From assembly GCA_963757125.1 (NCBI GenBank), contig CAVWQP010000009.1:1983939-2047938 (forward strand): a stretch of 64,000 nt of DNA. The letters are read 5' to 3'. Shown in pieces: positions 27,842 through 36,563 of the stretch. Positions within the stretch are counted from its first letter, which is position 1. Every line of letters starts with the position of its first letter. The notes under the pieces are model-generated. The model saw only the letters and a program-made list of their open reading frames with translations. It ran no database searches and was not told the DNA's origin. The translations under genes were made by a program, and so were the position numbers. The DNA is from CAVVSD01 sp963757125. Its GTDB lineage: Bacteria; Actinomycetota; Thermoleophilia; Solirubrobacterales; Solirubrobacteraceae.

Positions 27842-29200
27842 TCACATCACCTTCCGGTCGCCCTTGGATCCCCAGACGGTGCGATCGTCGACGAGCCGCT
27901 TGGCCTTCAGCTCGAAGCGCGGCAGGGACTCGTGCTCGGCGAGCCGGACGTCGATGCGCAGGCCCTCGTGCGCCTCCGCGAGCTCGCGCTTGAGCTCGGT
28001 GAGGAGCGGATCGCCCTCCGTCGCCGTGGCGCACTCGACCAGCACCTCGATCTCGTCGCGCTGGTCGCCGACGGTGTAGAGGTGGATCTGGAACTCGTCG
28101 ATCCCGTCGCGCCGTCGGACGATCTCCTCGATCGCGCGCGGGTAGATGTTCGTCCCGCGGACGACCTTCATGTCGTCGACGCGCCCGCGGATGCCGCCGT
28201 CGTAGATGTCGAAGGTCCGCCCGCAGCTGCACGTCGACGCGGGCACGCGGCACACGAGATCCCGCGTCCGGTAGCGCAGCACGGGGACGAAGCCGCGGCC
28301 GAAGGAGGTGACGATGCGCTCGCCCTCCTCGCCGTAGCCCACCGGCTCGTCGGTCGCCGGGTCGAGGACCTCCTCGAGGAAGTGGTCCTCGATGATGTGC
28401 GCGCCACCGGGCTGGTGGTCGCACTCGAACATGATGATCGTGCCGACCTCGGTCATGCCCGCCGTGTCGGCCGCCTTCGCGCCCCACTGCTCCTCGATGA
28501 GCCCCTTCGTCGCCGGGATGGAGCCGGCGGGCTCGCCCGAGAGCAGCACGCGCCGGACGGGGCCGCCGGCGAGGTCGATGCCGAGCGACTGGGCCTCCTG
28601 CGCCATGCGCAGCGCGTAGGTCGGCGTCGAGCAGACGACGGTCGTCTCCGTCGCCATGATCTGGCGCACGCGCGCCTCGGTCGTCATGTTGCCGCCAGGC
28701 AGCACGAGGCAGCCGAGCTTCTCCGCCGCGTAGTGCGCGCCCCAGAAGCCGACGAACGTCCCGTAGCTGAACGCGAAGAACACGCTGTCGCCGGGGCGGA
28801 TGCCGAAGCCCCACAGCGCGTAGCACCACATCTCCGCGATCCACTCCCAGTCCTTCGGGCCGTCGAGCACCGCGAGGGGCCGGCTGCCGCTCGTGCCGGA
28901 GGTCGTGTGGTAGCGCATCGCCGCCTCGGGCGGCTGCGCGAGGACCTCGCCGAACGGCGGATCGGCGATCTGGCTCTCCATCCAGTCGTCCCGCGTCATG
29001 AACGGGATGCGGCGGATGTCGTCGAGCGAGGAGATGTCCTCGGCCCGCACGCCGGCCTCGCGCAGGAGCCGGCCCTGCCACGGGGCGTTCGCGAGCGTCC
29101 AGGCGACGTGGTCGCGGAGCTTGCGCAGACGCAGCGCGTCGAGCTGCTCGCGCGGCAGCGTCTCGGTCCGCGGGTTCCAGTACGGAGTGTCCATCGGCAT
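27842..29200 (-). CDS. PaaK-type aryl-CoA ligase (candidate 2-aminobenzoate-CoA ligase)
   Basis: A 452-residue adenylate-forming enzyme of the phenylacetate-CoA ligase type. The AMP loop is YHTTSGTSGSRPLAV near residue 95; AGMTEVG near 205 and the C-terminal YDGGIRGRVDDMKVVRGTNI with SCGRTF are typical of PaaK. In this setting its aromatic acid would be anthranilate. The ATG at 29200 is chosen because AGGGG stands upstream; a GTG/ATG further up extends into the promoter. TATAAG at 29235-29240 on this strand is a possible -10. It is divergent from the beta-oxidation operon. Confidence 0.87.
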   Translation of the reverse strand: MPMDTPYWNPRTETLPREQLDALRLRKLRDHVAWTLANAPWQGRLLREAGVRAEDISSLDDIRRIPFMTRDDWMESQIADPPFGEVLAQPPEAAMRYHTTSGTSGSRPLAVLDGPKDWEWIAEMWCYALWGFGIRPGDSVFFAFSYGTFVGFWGAHYAAEKLGCLVLPGGNMTTEARVRQIMATETTVVCSTPTYALRMAQEAQSLGIDLAGGPVRRVLLSGEPAGSIPATKGLIEEQWGAKAADTAGMTEVGTIIMFECDHQPGGAHIIEDHFLEEVLDPATDEPVGYGEEGERIVTSFGRGFVPVLRYRTRDLVCRVPASTCSCGRTFDIYDGGIRGRVDDMKVVRGTNIYPRAIEEIVRRRDGIDEFQIHLYTVGDQRDEIEVLVECATATEGDPLLTELKRELAEAHEGLRIDVRLAEHESLPRFELKAKRLVDDRTVWGSKGDRKVM

Positions 29201-29307
29201 GAGCGGCGTCCCCTGCTGATCTACCTGTCGGGAACTTATACGACATATCACCGGGGTGCCATGTAGAATTTTCCTGTGGCTGGAAGCACCGAGATCCGCG
29301 CTTTCGC

Positions 29308-30063
29308 ATGAGCCGCGTCGTCGTGGTGACCGGGGGCGCCAAGGGGATCGGCAGGGCGACGGTGGCGGCCTTCGCGGCCCACGGCGACCGGGTCGTCGCG
29401 CTCGGGCGCGACGCGGAGGCGCTGGGAACGCTGGGCGAGTCGCTCGGCGTCGCGGGCCGGGCCGTCGAGACGCGCACCTGCGACGTCTCCGACGAGGACC
29501 AGGTCGCCGAGGTGTTCGGCGCCATCGGCGCGGTCGACGTGCTCGTCAACAACGCGGGCGTGGCGGAGAGCGCCCCGCTGACGCGCACGACGCTCGAGTC
29601 CTGGACCCGCCACTTCGCGGTCAACGCCACGGGCGCCTTCCTCTGCACCCGCGCGGTGCTCGGCGGCATGCGCGAGCGCGACGAGGGCGCGATCGTCACC
29701 GTCGCCTCGACGGCGGGTCGCGTCGGCGTGCCCTACACCGCCGCCTACACGGCGTCCAAGCACGCCGCGGTCGGCCTCATGCGCGCGGCCGCCGCCGAGG
29801 TCGCGGGTACGCGGGTCCGTGTGAACGCGGTCTGCCCCACCTTCGTCGCCACCGAGATGACGCAGCGCTCGGTGGCCGACATCATGCGCGCCACGGGGCG
29901 CGACGAGGCCTCGAGCGAGGCGGCGCTGACGTCGGCATCGCCGCTCGGCCGGCTGCTCGACCCGCAGGAGGTGGCCGCCTCCGTCTTCTGGCTGGCGTCG
30001 CCCGACGCCGCCTCGATCAACGGCCAGACCATCGTCCTCGACGGAGGAGGCATCCAGGCGTGA
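29308..30063 (+). CDS. Short-chain dehydrogenase/reductase of the aryl-CoA operon
   Basis: A 251-residue classical SDR: cofactor loop TGGAKGIGRA near residue 9, NNAG near 88, catalytic serine in VASTAGRVG near 140, YTASK near 153. This is a likely 3-hydroxyacyl-CoA dehydrogenase-type step. It opens an operon of five overlapping genes leading to the fused monooxygenase/reductase. TAGAAT at 29264-29269 with ACGACA 18 bases further up is a plausible promoter. Its stop overlaps the next start as GTGA. Confidence 0.87.
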   Translation: MSRVVVVTGGAKGIGRATVAAFAAHGDRVVALGRDAEALGTLGESLGVAGRAVETRTCDVSDEDQVAEVFGAIGAVDVLVNNAGVAESAPLTRTTLESWTRHFAVNATGAFLCTRAVLGGMRERDEGAIVTVASTAGRVGVPYTAAYTASKHAAVGLMRAAAAEVAGTRVRVNAVCPTFVATEMTQRSVADIMRATGRDEASSEAALTSASPLGRLLDPQEVAASVFWLASPDAASINGQTIVLDGGGIQA

Positions 30064-30887
30064 GTCCGTTCAGGGCATCGGCCGCGATCACCGAGAGCTG
30101 GGAGAACTTCCGCTTCGAGGTCGCCGACGGCGTGGCGACGGTGACGCTCAACCGCCCGGAGAAGCTCAACGCGCTGACCTTCGAGGCCTACGCCGACCTG
30201 CGCGACCTCGTCGGCGAGCTCCCGCACCGGGGCGACGTCAAGGTGCTCGTCCTCGCCGGCGAGGGGCGCGGCTTCTGCTCCGGCGGCGACGTCGAGGAGA
30301 TCATCGGCGAGCTGCAGAAGCTGAAGGCGGCGGAGCTCCTCGAGTTCACGCGCATGACCGGCTCCACGGTCCGGGCGCTGCGCGACGTCCCGATCCCCGT
30401 CATCGCGTCGATCAACGGCGTGGCCGCCGGCGCCGGGTCCGTCCTCGCGCTGGCGAGCGACTTCCGTCTGCTGGCGACGTCCGCCTCGTTCCGGTTCCTC
30501 TTCACCCACGTCGGGCTCGCGGGCGCCGACATGGGCTCCGCGTACCTCCTGCCACGCATCGTCGGCGTCGGGCGCGCGACGCAGATGCTCATGCTCGGCG
30601 ACAAGGTGACGGCGGAGGAGGCGCTCGCGTGCGGCCTGGCGTCCAGCGTCGTCGCCGACGACGAGCTGCGCGACGCGACGACGGCGCTCGCCCGCCGTCT
30701 CGCCGACGGCCCCTCGCTGGCCTACGGCGCGACGAAGTCCCTCATCCAGCGCGAGCAGGACATGGACCTCGCCGGGTCGATCGAGCTGGAGGCGATGACC
30801 CAGGCGCTGCTCATGCTGAGCCACGACCACGGCGAGTTCTACGCGGCCTGGCGCGACAAGCGCCCACCCGACTGGCAGGGGCGGTAG
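30060..30887 (+). CDS. Enoyl-CoA hydratase/isomerase-family protein
   Basis: A 275-residue crotonase-fold enzyme. TLNRPEKLNAL near residue 28, GRGFCSGGDV near 68 (oxyanion) and ASINGVAAGAGSVLALASDF near 115 are clear. The glutamates used by ordinary hydratases are not evident: GAGSV and THVGLAGADMGS stand where GxCE and PExxxG usually occur. It may therefore be an isomerase or ring-opening member. GTG start overlapping the SDR stop. In the known aerobic anthraniloyl-CoA pathway, crotonase-type enzymes act after ring dearomatisation. Confidence 0.86.
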   Translation: MSPFRASAAITESWENFRFEVADGVATVTLNRPEKLNALTFEAYADLRDLVGELPHRGDVKVLVLAGEGRGFCSGGDVEEIIGELQKLKAAELLEFTRMTGSTVRALRDVPIPVIASINGVAAGAGSVLALASDFRLLATSASFRFLFTHVGLAGADMGSAYLLPRIVGVGRATQMLMLGDKVTAEEALACGLASSVVADDELRDATTALARRLADGPSLAYGATKSLIQREQDMDLAGSIELEAMTQALLMLSHDHGEFYAAWRDKRPPDWQGR

Positions 30888-30889
30888 CC

Positions 30890-31300
30890 ATGGAGCACGA
30901 GATCGTCACCGCCCCCGACCTGGCGCCGCCCGTCGGCTACGCCCACGCGGTCCTCGCCGCGCCCGGGCGCGTCGTCGCGCTCGGTGGGCAGACCGCCCTC
31001 GGGCCCGACAACACGATCGTCGGGGCGACGATGACCGAGCAGTTCGACGTGGCGGCGGGCAACGTCGTCGCGGCGCTGCGCGCGGCCGGCGGCGAGCCGT
31101 CCGACATCGTCTCCATGCAGATCTTCGTCACCGACGTCCCCGCCTACAAGGCGGCGCTGCGGGAGCTCGGCCCGGTCTGGCAGCGACACTTCGGCCGCCG
31201 CTACCCGGCCACCGGGCTGTTCGGCGTGACGCGGCTGTTCGACGACGACGCGCTCATCGAGCTCATGGCCCTGGCCGTGCTCGCGGAGGACGGGCGATGA
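30890..31300 (+). CDS. RidA (YjgF/UK114)-family protein
   Basis: A 136-residue RidA-fold protein (GRVVALGGQTAL near residue 25, DIVSMQIFVTDVPAYK near 75, ending PATGLFGVTRLFD). Canonical RidA hydrolyses enamines/imines using an arginine in PARS; here PATG occupies that place, so it belongs to an arginine-lacking subgroup whose activity is less certain. Its position between enoyl-CoA hydratase and acyl-CoA dehydrogenase genes fits removal of the amino group from a ring enamine. Stop overlaps the next ATG. Confidence 0.82.
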   Translation: MEHEIVTAPDLAPPVGYAHAVLAAPGRVVALGGQTALGPDNTIVGATMTEQFDVAAGNVVAALRAAGGEPSDIVSMQIFVTDVPAYKAALRELGPVWQRHFGRRYPATGLFGVTRLFDDDALIELMALAVLAEDGR

Positions 31301-32484
31301 CCGCGGCCGTCGCGATGTCGACCCCGCTGCTCGACGCGCATCTGCAGCCCGACCAGCTCGAGCTTCTGGAGACGACCTCCTCGGCCGCCCGCGAGCGCAT
31401 GGCGCCGCTGGCGCACGCGGGCGACGACGGCGCGCTGAACCGCCCGCTCGTCCGCGAGCTCGCCGCGGCCGGCCTGCTCGACCGGCTCTTCCAGCACGAC
31501 GACGAGGGCTGGCGGGCGGACGTCGGCGCGATGGAGCTGTGCCTCATCCGCGAGGGGCTCGCGCGCCACTGCACCGAGGCGGAGACGGCCTTCGCGGTCC
31601 AGGGCCTGGGCTCGTTCCCGCTCCTGCAGTCCGGCCACCCCGACGCGATCGCCGCCTGGGTCCCCCGGCTCGCGACGGGCGAGGCGGTCGCCGGCTTCGC
31701 CCTGACCGAGCCCGACTCGGGCAGCGACGTCGCGGCCCTCGCGCTCGCGGCCACGCCGGACGGCGAGGGCTACCGGCTGTCGGGCGAGAAGATCTACATC
31801 TCCAACGCGCCCGACGCGGACGTCTACTCCGTCTTCGCCCGGACGACGGAGGGCGCGGGCGCCCGCGGGGTCACGGCCTTCTGGGTCCCGCGCGACTCGC
31901 CCGGCCTCACCGGCGAGCCCATCGAGCTCGTCTCGCCGCACCCCATCGGCCGGCTCGTCTTCGAGGACGTCCACGTCCCGCCGGAGCACGTCATGGGCGA
32001 GGTCGACCGCGGCTTCCGGGTCGCGATGCGCACGCTGGACCTCTTCCGCCCCAGCGTCGGGGCGTTCGCCGTGGGGATGGGGCAGGCAGCGATCGCCGCC
32101 GCCCGCGACCACGCCGCCGCGCGCCACGCGTTCGGCAAGCCGCTGAAGGACTTCCAGGCGGTCTCGCATCGCCTCGCGGACGTCGCCACGCGCCTGCAGG
32201 CGGCGCGGCTGCTCGTGCACCACGCCGCCACCGCCTACGACGGCGGCATCCGCCCGGTGACGCAGACGGCGGCGATGGCCAAGCTCCTGGCGACCGAGGT
32301 GGCGCAGGAGGCGGTCGACGTCGCGATCCAGATCCACGGGGCCAAGGCGCTCGTGCGCGGCCACGTCCTCGAGCACCTGTACCGCGAGGTGCGGGCGCCG
32401 CGGATCTACGAGGGCGCCTCCGAGATCCAGCGCGAGATCATCGCCCGGGCGCTGTTCGCCTCCCCCGACGGCGGCTCGCGATGA
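31297..32484 (+). CDS. Acyl-CoA dehydrogenase
   Basis: A 395-residue acyl-CoA dehydrogenase. GFALTEPDSGSDVA near residue 130 and the GEKIYISNA strand near 160 bind FAD. The catalytic base region YEGASEIQREIIARALF near the C-terminus is intact, unlike in the two other ACAD-fold proteins of the window. ATG overlaps the RidA stop (ATGA), and its stop overlaps the next ATG. It probably dehydrogenates a ring-derived acyl-CoA in the proposed anthraniloyl-CoA route. Confidence 0.9.
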   Translation: MTAAVAMSTPLLDAHLQPDQLELLETTSSAARERMAPLAHAGDDGALNRPLVRELAAAGLLDRLFQHDDEGWRADVGAMELCLIREGLARHCTEAETAFAVQGLGSFPLLQSGHPDAIAAWVPRLATGEAVAGFALTEPDSGSDVAALALAATPDGEGYRLSGEKIYISNAPDADVYSVFARTTEGAGARGVTAFWVPRDSPGLTGEPIELVSPHPIGRLVFEDVHVPPEHVMGEVDRGFRVAMRTLDLFRPSVGAFAVGMGQAAIAAARDHAAARHAFGKPLKDFQAVSHRLADVATRLQAARLLVHHAATAYDGGIRPVTQTAAMAKLLATEVAQEAVDVAIQIHGAKALVRGHVLEHLYREVRAPRIYEGASEIQREIIARALFASPDGGSR

Positions 32485-34829
32485 AGGTCGCCGTCACCGG
32501 CGGCGGCCCCGGCGGCCTGTACGCCGCGATCCTCTTCAGCCGGCTCGACCCGGCGAACGAGGTCACCGTCTGGGAGCGCAACGCGCCGGACGACACGTTC
32601 GGCTTCGGCGTCGTCTTCTCCGACGAGACGCTCACCGCGTTCGAGGCCGCCGACCCGCCGACGTACGCCGAGGTCACGCGCAGCTTCGCCCGCTGGTCGG
32701 ACATCGACATCCACTACCGCGGGGCGGTCGAGCGCTCCGGCGGTCACGGCTTCTCGGCGCTCAGCAGGCGCCACCTGCTGAACATCCTCCAGGCCCGGGC
32801 CGCGGAGCTCGGCGTCGACGTGCGGTTCAGCGCGGAGGCGCCGCCGGTCGCCGAGCTCGCCGCCTCGCACGACCTCGTCATCGCCGCCGACGGCATCAAC
32901 AGCGTCGCGCGCGACACGCTGGCCGAGCACTTCGGGCCGACGCTCGACCGGCGCCGGTGCAAGTTCATGTGGCTCGGCACCGACCTCGTCTTCGAGGCCT
33001 TCACGTTCCACATCGTGGAGACCGAGTTCGGCGTCTTCCAGATCCACGGCTACCCCTACGACGAGACGATGTCGACGTTCATCGTCGAGACCGACGAGGA
33101 GACGTGGCGGCGCGCAGGGCTCGACGCGCGCGAGGCGCATCCGTTCGCGCCGGGCGAGAACGACGAGGAGAGCATCGCCTTCTGCCGCGACCTCTTCGCC
33201 GACATCCTCGGCGACCACACGCTCGTCGCCAACAACTCGCGCTGGCTGAACTTCAACACCGTCCGCAACGAGCACTGGTCCCACGAGAACGTCGTGCTGC
33301 TCGGCGACGCGGCGCACACGGCGCACTTCTCGATCGGGTCGGGGACGAAGCTCGCGATGGAGGACGCGATCGCACTGGCGTGGGCGTTCCGCGACGGCGG
33401 CGACGTCCGGACCGCCCTCACCGCCTACGAGGACGAGCGCCGGTCGATCGTGGAGAGCACGCAGCGCGCCGCGCAGGCGAGCCTCGAGTGGTTCGAGGGC
33501 ATCTCGCGCTACGTGGGCCAGGAGCCCAGCGTGTTCGCGTTCAACCTGCTGACGCGCAGCCGTCGCATCACCTACGACAACCTGCGCGTCCGCGATCCCG
33601 GGTTCGTCGCGACCGTCGACGAGGACTTCAACCGGTCCGTGCAGGGCTCCAACGGCCGCGGGCCGATCCCGCCGATGTTCCTGCCGTTCCGCCTGCGCGA
33701 TCTCGTGCTGCCCAACCGCGTCGTCGTCTCGCCGATGGACATGTACACCGCGGTCGACGGAACCGTGAGCGACTTCCACCTCGTGCACCTCGGTGCGCGG
33801 GCGGTCGGCGGCGCCGCGCTCGTGATGACGGAGATGATCTGCACGTCCGCGGAGGGCCGGATCACGCCGGGCTGCGGCGGGCTGTACCGCGACGACCACG
33901 TCGTCGGCTGGGGGCGCATCGTCGACTTCGTCCACACCCACGGCACGGCGCGCATCGGCGCGCAGATCGGCCACAGCGGCCGCAAGGGCTCGACGAAGCT
34001 CATGTGGGAGGGCATGGACCGCCCGCTCGAGCGCGACGCCTGGCCCGTCCTGGCCCCGTCGGCGCTGCCCTGGTTCGACGACAGCCCGCTGCCGCGCGAG
34101 ATGACCCGCGCCGACATGGACCGGGTGCGCGACGAGTTCGTCCTCGCGACGCAGCGCGCCGCCGAGTGCGGCTTCGACCTGCTCGAGGTCCACATGGCGC
34201 ACGGCTACCTCCTGTCCTCGTTCCTGTCCCCGCTCACGAACCGCCGTGGGGACGAGTACGGCGGCACGCTGGCCGACCGCGCCCGCTTCCCGCTCGAGGT
34301 CCTCGACGCGTGCCGCGCCGCCTGGCCGGCGGAGAAGCCGCTGTCCGTGCGCATCTCGGCGACCGACTGGCATCCCGGCGGCTTCGAGGCCGAGGACGCC
34401 GTCGAGCTCGCGCGGATGCTGCGCGCGCACGACGTCGACGTCGTGGACGTGTCGACCGGGCAGGTGTGGCCGACCGCGAAGCCGGCCTTCGGGCGCAGCT
34501 TCCAGACCCCGTTCGCCGACCGGATCCGCAACGAGGTCGACGTCCCGACGATCGCCGTCGGGGCGATCTCGAGCTACGACGACGTCAACACGACGATCCT
34601 GGCCGGCCGCGCCGACCTGTGCGCGCTCGGCCGCCCCCACCTCTACGACCCGTACTGGACGCTGCACGCCGCCGCCGAGCAGGGCTACGGGGACACGGAG
34701 TGGATCGTCCAGTACCAGGCGGGCAGCCGGCGGCCGATGGACGGCCGCCTCGACGGGCCCAAGCCGCCGCCGCGGTCGTTCGACCTCGACGGCCCTGAGC
34801 TCCTCCAGCTACGACGAGCCGCGAAGTAG
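32481..34829 (+). CDS. 2-aminobenzoyl-CoA monooxygenase/reductase-like fusion (salicylyl-CoA 5-hydroxylase + old yellow enzyme)
   Basis: A 782-residue fusion. Residues 1-390 form a class A FAD monooxygenase (GGGPGGLYAA near residue 8, VVLLGDAAHTAHFSIGSG near 270). Residues 400-780 form an old-yellow-enzyme NADH:flavin oxidoreductase (VVSPMDMYTA, then AQIGHSGRKGS near 495 and VDVSTGQV near 655). This architecture is known for 2-aminobenzoyl-CoA monooxygenase/reductase of Azoarcus and for annotated bifunctional salicylyl-CoA hydroxylases, which hydroxylate and then reduce the aromatic ring of the CoA ester. ATG overlaps the ACAD stop. Salicylyl-CoA is the main alternative substrate. Confidence 0.9.
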   Translation: MKVAVTGGGPGGLYAAILFSRLDPANEVTVWERNAPDDTFGFGVVFSDETLTAFEAADPPTYAEVTRSFARWSDIDIHYRGAVERSGGHGFSALSRRHLLNILQARAAELGVDVRFSAEAPPVAELAASHDLVIAADGINSVARDTLAEHFGPTLDRRRCKFMWLGTDLVFEAFTFHIVETEFGVFQIHGYPYDETMSTFIVETDEETWRRAGLDAREAHPFAPGENDEESIAFCRDLFADILGDHTLVANNSRWLNFNTVRNEHWSHENVVLLGDAAHTAHFSIGSGTKLAMEDAIALAWAFRDGGDVRTALTAYEDERRSIVESTQRAAQASLEWFEGISRYVGQEPSVFAFNLLTRSRRITYDNLRVRDPGFVATVDEDFNRSVQGSNGRGPIPPMFLPFRLRDLVLPNRVVVSPMDMYTAVDGTVSDFHLVHLGARAVGGAALVMTEMICTSAEGRITPGCGGLYRDDHVVGWGRIVDFVHTHGTARIGAQIGHSGRKGSTKLMWEGMDRPLERDAWPVLAPSALPWFDDSPLPREMTRADMDRVRDEFVLATQRAAECGFDLLEVHMAHGYLLSSFLSPLTNRRGDEYGGTLADRARFPLEVLDACRAAWPAEKPLSVRISATDWHPGGFEAEDAVELARMLRAHDVDVVDVSTGQVWPTAKPAFGRSFQTPFADRIRNEVDVPTIAVGAISSYDDVNTTILAGRADLCALGRPHLYDPYWTLHAAAEQGYGDTEWIVQYQAGSRRPMDGRLDGPKPPPRSFDLDGPELLQLRRAAK

Positions 34830-34855
34830 TCGGGACGCACGCCCCTCAGTTCGAT

Positions 34856-36286
34856 GTGATCATCGCCGGGTGCGGGCCGACCGGTGCGATGCTGGCCGCC
34901 GAACTGCGGCTCCACGACGTGCGGGTCCTCGTTCTGGAGCAGGAGACCGAGCCCGCGTCGTACGTCCGCATCGTGAGTCTGCACATCCGCAGTCTCGAGC
35001 TGATCGCGATGCGCGGACTGCTGGATCGCGCTCTCGAACGCGGACGACGGCGTCCGGTCGGCGGCATCTTCGCCGCCATCCCCAAGCCCGCGCCCGAGGG
35101 CCTGGATTCCGCGCACGCCTATCTGCTGGGCATCCCGCAGCCCGTCATCGCTCGGCTGCTCGAGGAGCACGCGACGGAGCTGGGTGCGCAGGTCCGGCAC
35201 GGTCGTTCGGTCGCCGGTTTCGAGCAGGACGACGAGGGTGTGACCGTCGAGCTGGCCGACGGCGAACGGCTGCGCTCGCGCTATCTCGTCGGCTGTGACG
35301 GCGCGCGCAGCACGGTCCGCAAGGTCCTCGGCGTCGGCTTCCCGGGCGAGCCCTCGCGTACCGACACGCTCATGGGTGAGATGGAGGTAGGTGCACCGCA
35401 GGAGGAGATCGCGGCGAAGGTGACCGAGATCCGCGAGACCGACAGGCGATTCTGGCTCAGGCCGTTCGGCGAAGGGGTCTTCAGCGTCGTCGTCCCCGCC
35501 GCGGGAGTCAGCGACCGCGGGGCACCGCCCACCCTCGACGATTTCCGACAACGGTTGCGCACCGTCGCCGGAACCGATTTCGGCGTGCACTCCCCGCGCT
35601 GGATGTCCCGCTTCGGGGATGCGACGCGGCTGGTCGAGCGGTATCGGGTCGGGCGGGTGCTCCTGGCCGGCGATGCGGCGCACATCCATCCGCCCGCCGG
35701 CGGACAGGGCCTCAACCTGGGCATCCAGGACGCGTTCAACCTCGGCTGGAAGCTCGCCGCGCAGATCCGGGGCTGGGCGCCGGAGACGCTGCTGGACACC
35801 TACCACGCCGAACGTCATCCGGTCGCCGAGGACGTGTTGGACAACACCCGTGCCCAGATGGAGCTGCTGTCCACGGAGCCGGGGGCGCAGGCCGTGCGCA
35901 GGCTGCTCACCGAGCTGATGGACCTCGACGAGGTGAACCGCCACCTGATCGAGAAGATCACCGCGATCGACATCCGCTACGACGTCGGCGAGGGCCCGGA
36001 TCTGCTCGGCCGCCGCCTGCGCGACATCGCCGTGGAGCAGGGCCACCTCTACGGTCTGCTGCACCGCGGCCGCGGTCTGCTGCTGGACCGCACCGGACGC
36101 CTGACCGTCGGCGGCTGGTCCGACCGGGTCGACCACCTCGCGGATCCCACGGCAGCACTCGACGTTCCGTGCGTCCTGCTGCGCCCCGACGGCCACGTCG
36201 CCTGGATCGGCGACGATCAGGCGGACCTGGACGACCACCTCTCGCGCTGGTTCGGGCGACAGCGCTGGACGCCCGCCCCCGCCTGA
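34856..36286 (+). CDS. rox: Rifampicin monooxygenase-like FAD monooxygenase
   Basis: A 476-residue class A flavin monooxygenase. GCGPTGAMLAAELRLH near residue 5 binds FAD; GDAAHIHPPAGGQGLNLGIQ near 280 is the second FAD motif. The C-terminal thioredoxin-like domain carries GRGLLLDRTGRLTVGGWSDR and LRPDGHVAWIG. Residue patterns over the whole length match, from memory, Nocardia Rox, which inactivates rifampicin. GTG start 26 bases after the preceding gene, without a good ribosome site. Codons look less GC-biased at third positions than neighbours, suggesting transfer. An aromatic hydroxylase role for the upstream pathway is the alternative. Confidence 0.83.
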   Translation: MIIAGCGPTGAMLAAELRLHDVRVLVLEQETEPASYVRIVSLHIRSLELIAMRGLLDRALERGRRRPVGGIFAAIPKPAPEGLDSAHAYLLGIPQPVIARLLEEHATELGAQVRHGRSVAGFEQDDEGVTVELADGERLRSRYLVGCDGARSTVRKVLGVGFPGEPSRTDTLMGEMEVGAPQEEIAAKVTEIRETDRRFWLRPFGEGVFSVVVPAAGVSDRGAPPTLDDFRQRLRTVAGTDFGVHSPRWMSRFGDATRLVERYRVGRVLLAGDAAHIHPPAGGQGLNLGIQDAFNLGWKLAAQIRGWAPETLLDTYHAERHPVAEDVLDNTRAQMELLSTEPGAQAVRRLLTELMDLDEVNRHLIEKITAIDIRYDVGEGPDLLGRRLRDIAVEQGHLYGLLHRGRGLLLDRTGRLTVGGWSDRVDHLADPTAALDVPCVLLRPDGHVAWIGDDQADLDDHLSRWFGRQRWTPAPA

Positions 36287-36287
36287 G

Positions 36288-36563
36288 TCAGGCGCTGCGC
36301 GCCGTCAGGGCTCCGTCGTCCACCCGCAGGGCCACGCGCTCGCCCGGCGACGCGCCGTCGACGCGCGCGACGACCATCGGACCGGCATCGGTCCGCACCG
36401 TCCCCAGCACGATCGGGTCCGCGGCCGTGGTCTCCTCGAGCAGTCCCGTATCGGCCTGCTCGGCCGGCAGATCGTGCGAGCCGCAGCCCCGGCAGAGCGC
36501 GGGCGCCGGCCACGCGGCGAGACCGCAGCGAGCGCAGCGGACGACGGAGAACGCGACCGTCAC
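36288..36563 (-). CDS. DUF35-type zinc-ribbon/OB-fold protein
   Basis: A 91-residue protein with a rubredoxin-like zinc ribbon (CARCG and CRGCG, near residues 9-30) and an OB-fold (PIVLGTVRTDAGPMVVARVD). Such proteins partner thiolase-fold enzymes and help bind the acyl-CoA. GTG start overlapping the thiolase-like gene's stop as GTGA. The stop codon lies in a GCCTGA-G-TCAGGC palindrome shared with the convergent rox stop. Confidence 0.85.
   Translation of the reverse strand: MTVAFSVVRCARCGLAAWPAPALCRGCGSHDLPAEQADTGLLEETTAADPIVLGTVRTDAGPMVVARVDGASPGERVALRVDDGALTARSA

Noticed and set aside
26710..29307. A classical PaaX operator near the PaaX-type gene or ligase promoter
   Set aside because: I looked for the spaced TGATTC/GAATCA-type site and found none; GATATG occurs in both promoter regions but is too short to claim.
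31539..34829. Very long plus-strand frame overlapping the ACAD and fusion-enzyme genes
   Set aside because: Its first part is Arg/Pro-rich nonsense in a wrong frame; only the part from 32481 is coding, and the frame merely happens to be open upstream.
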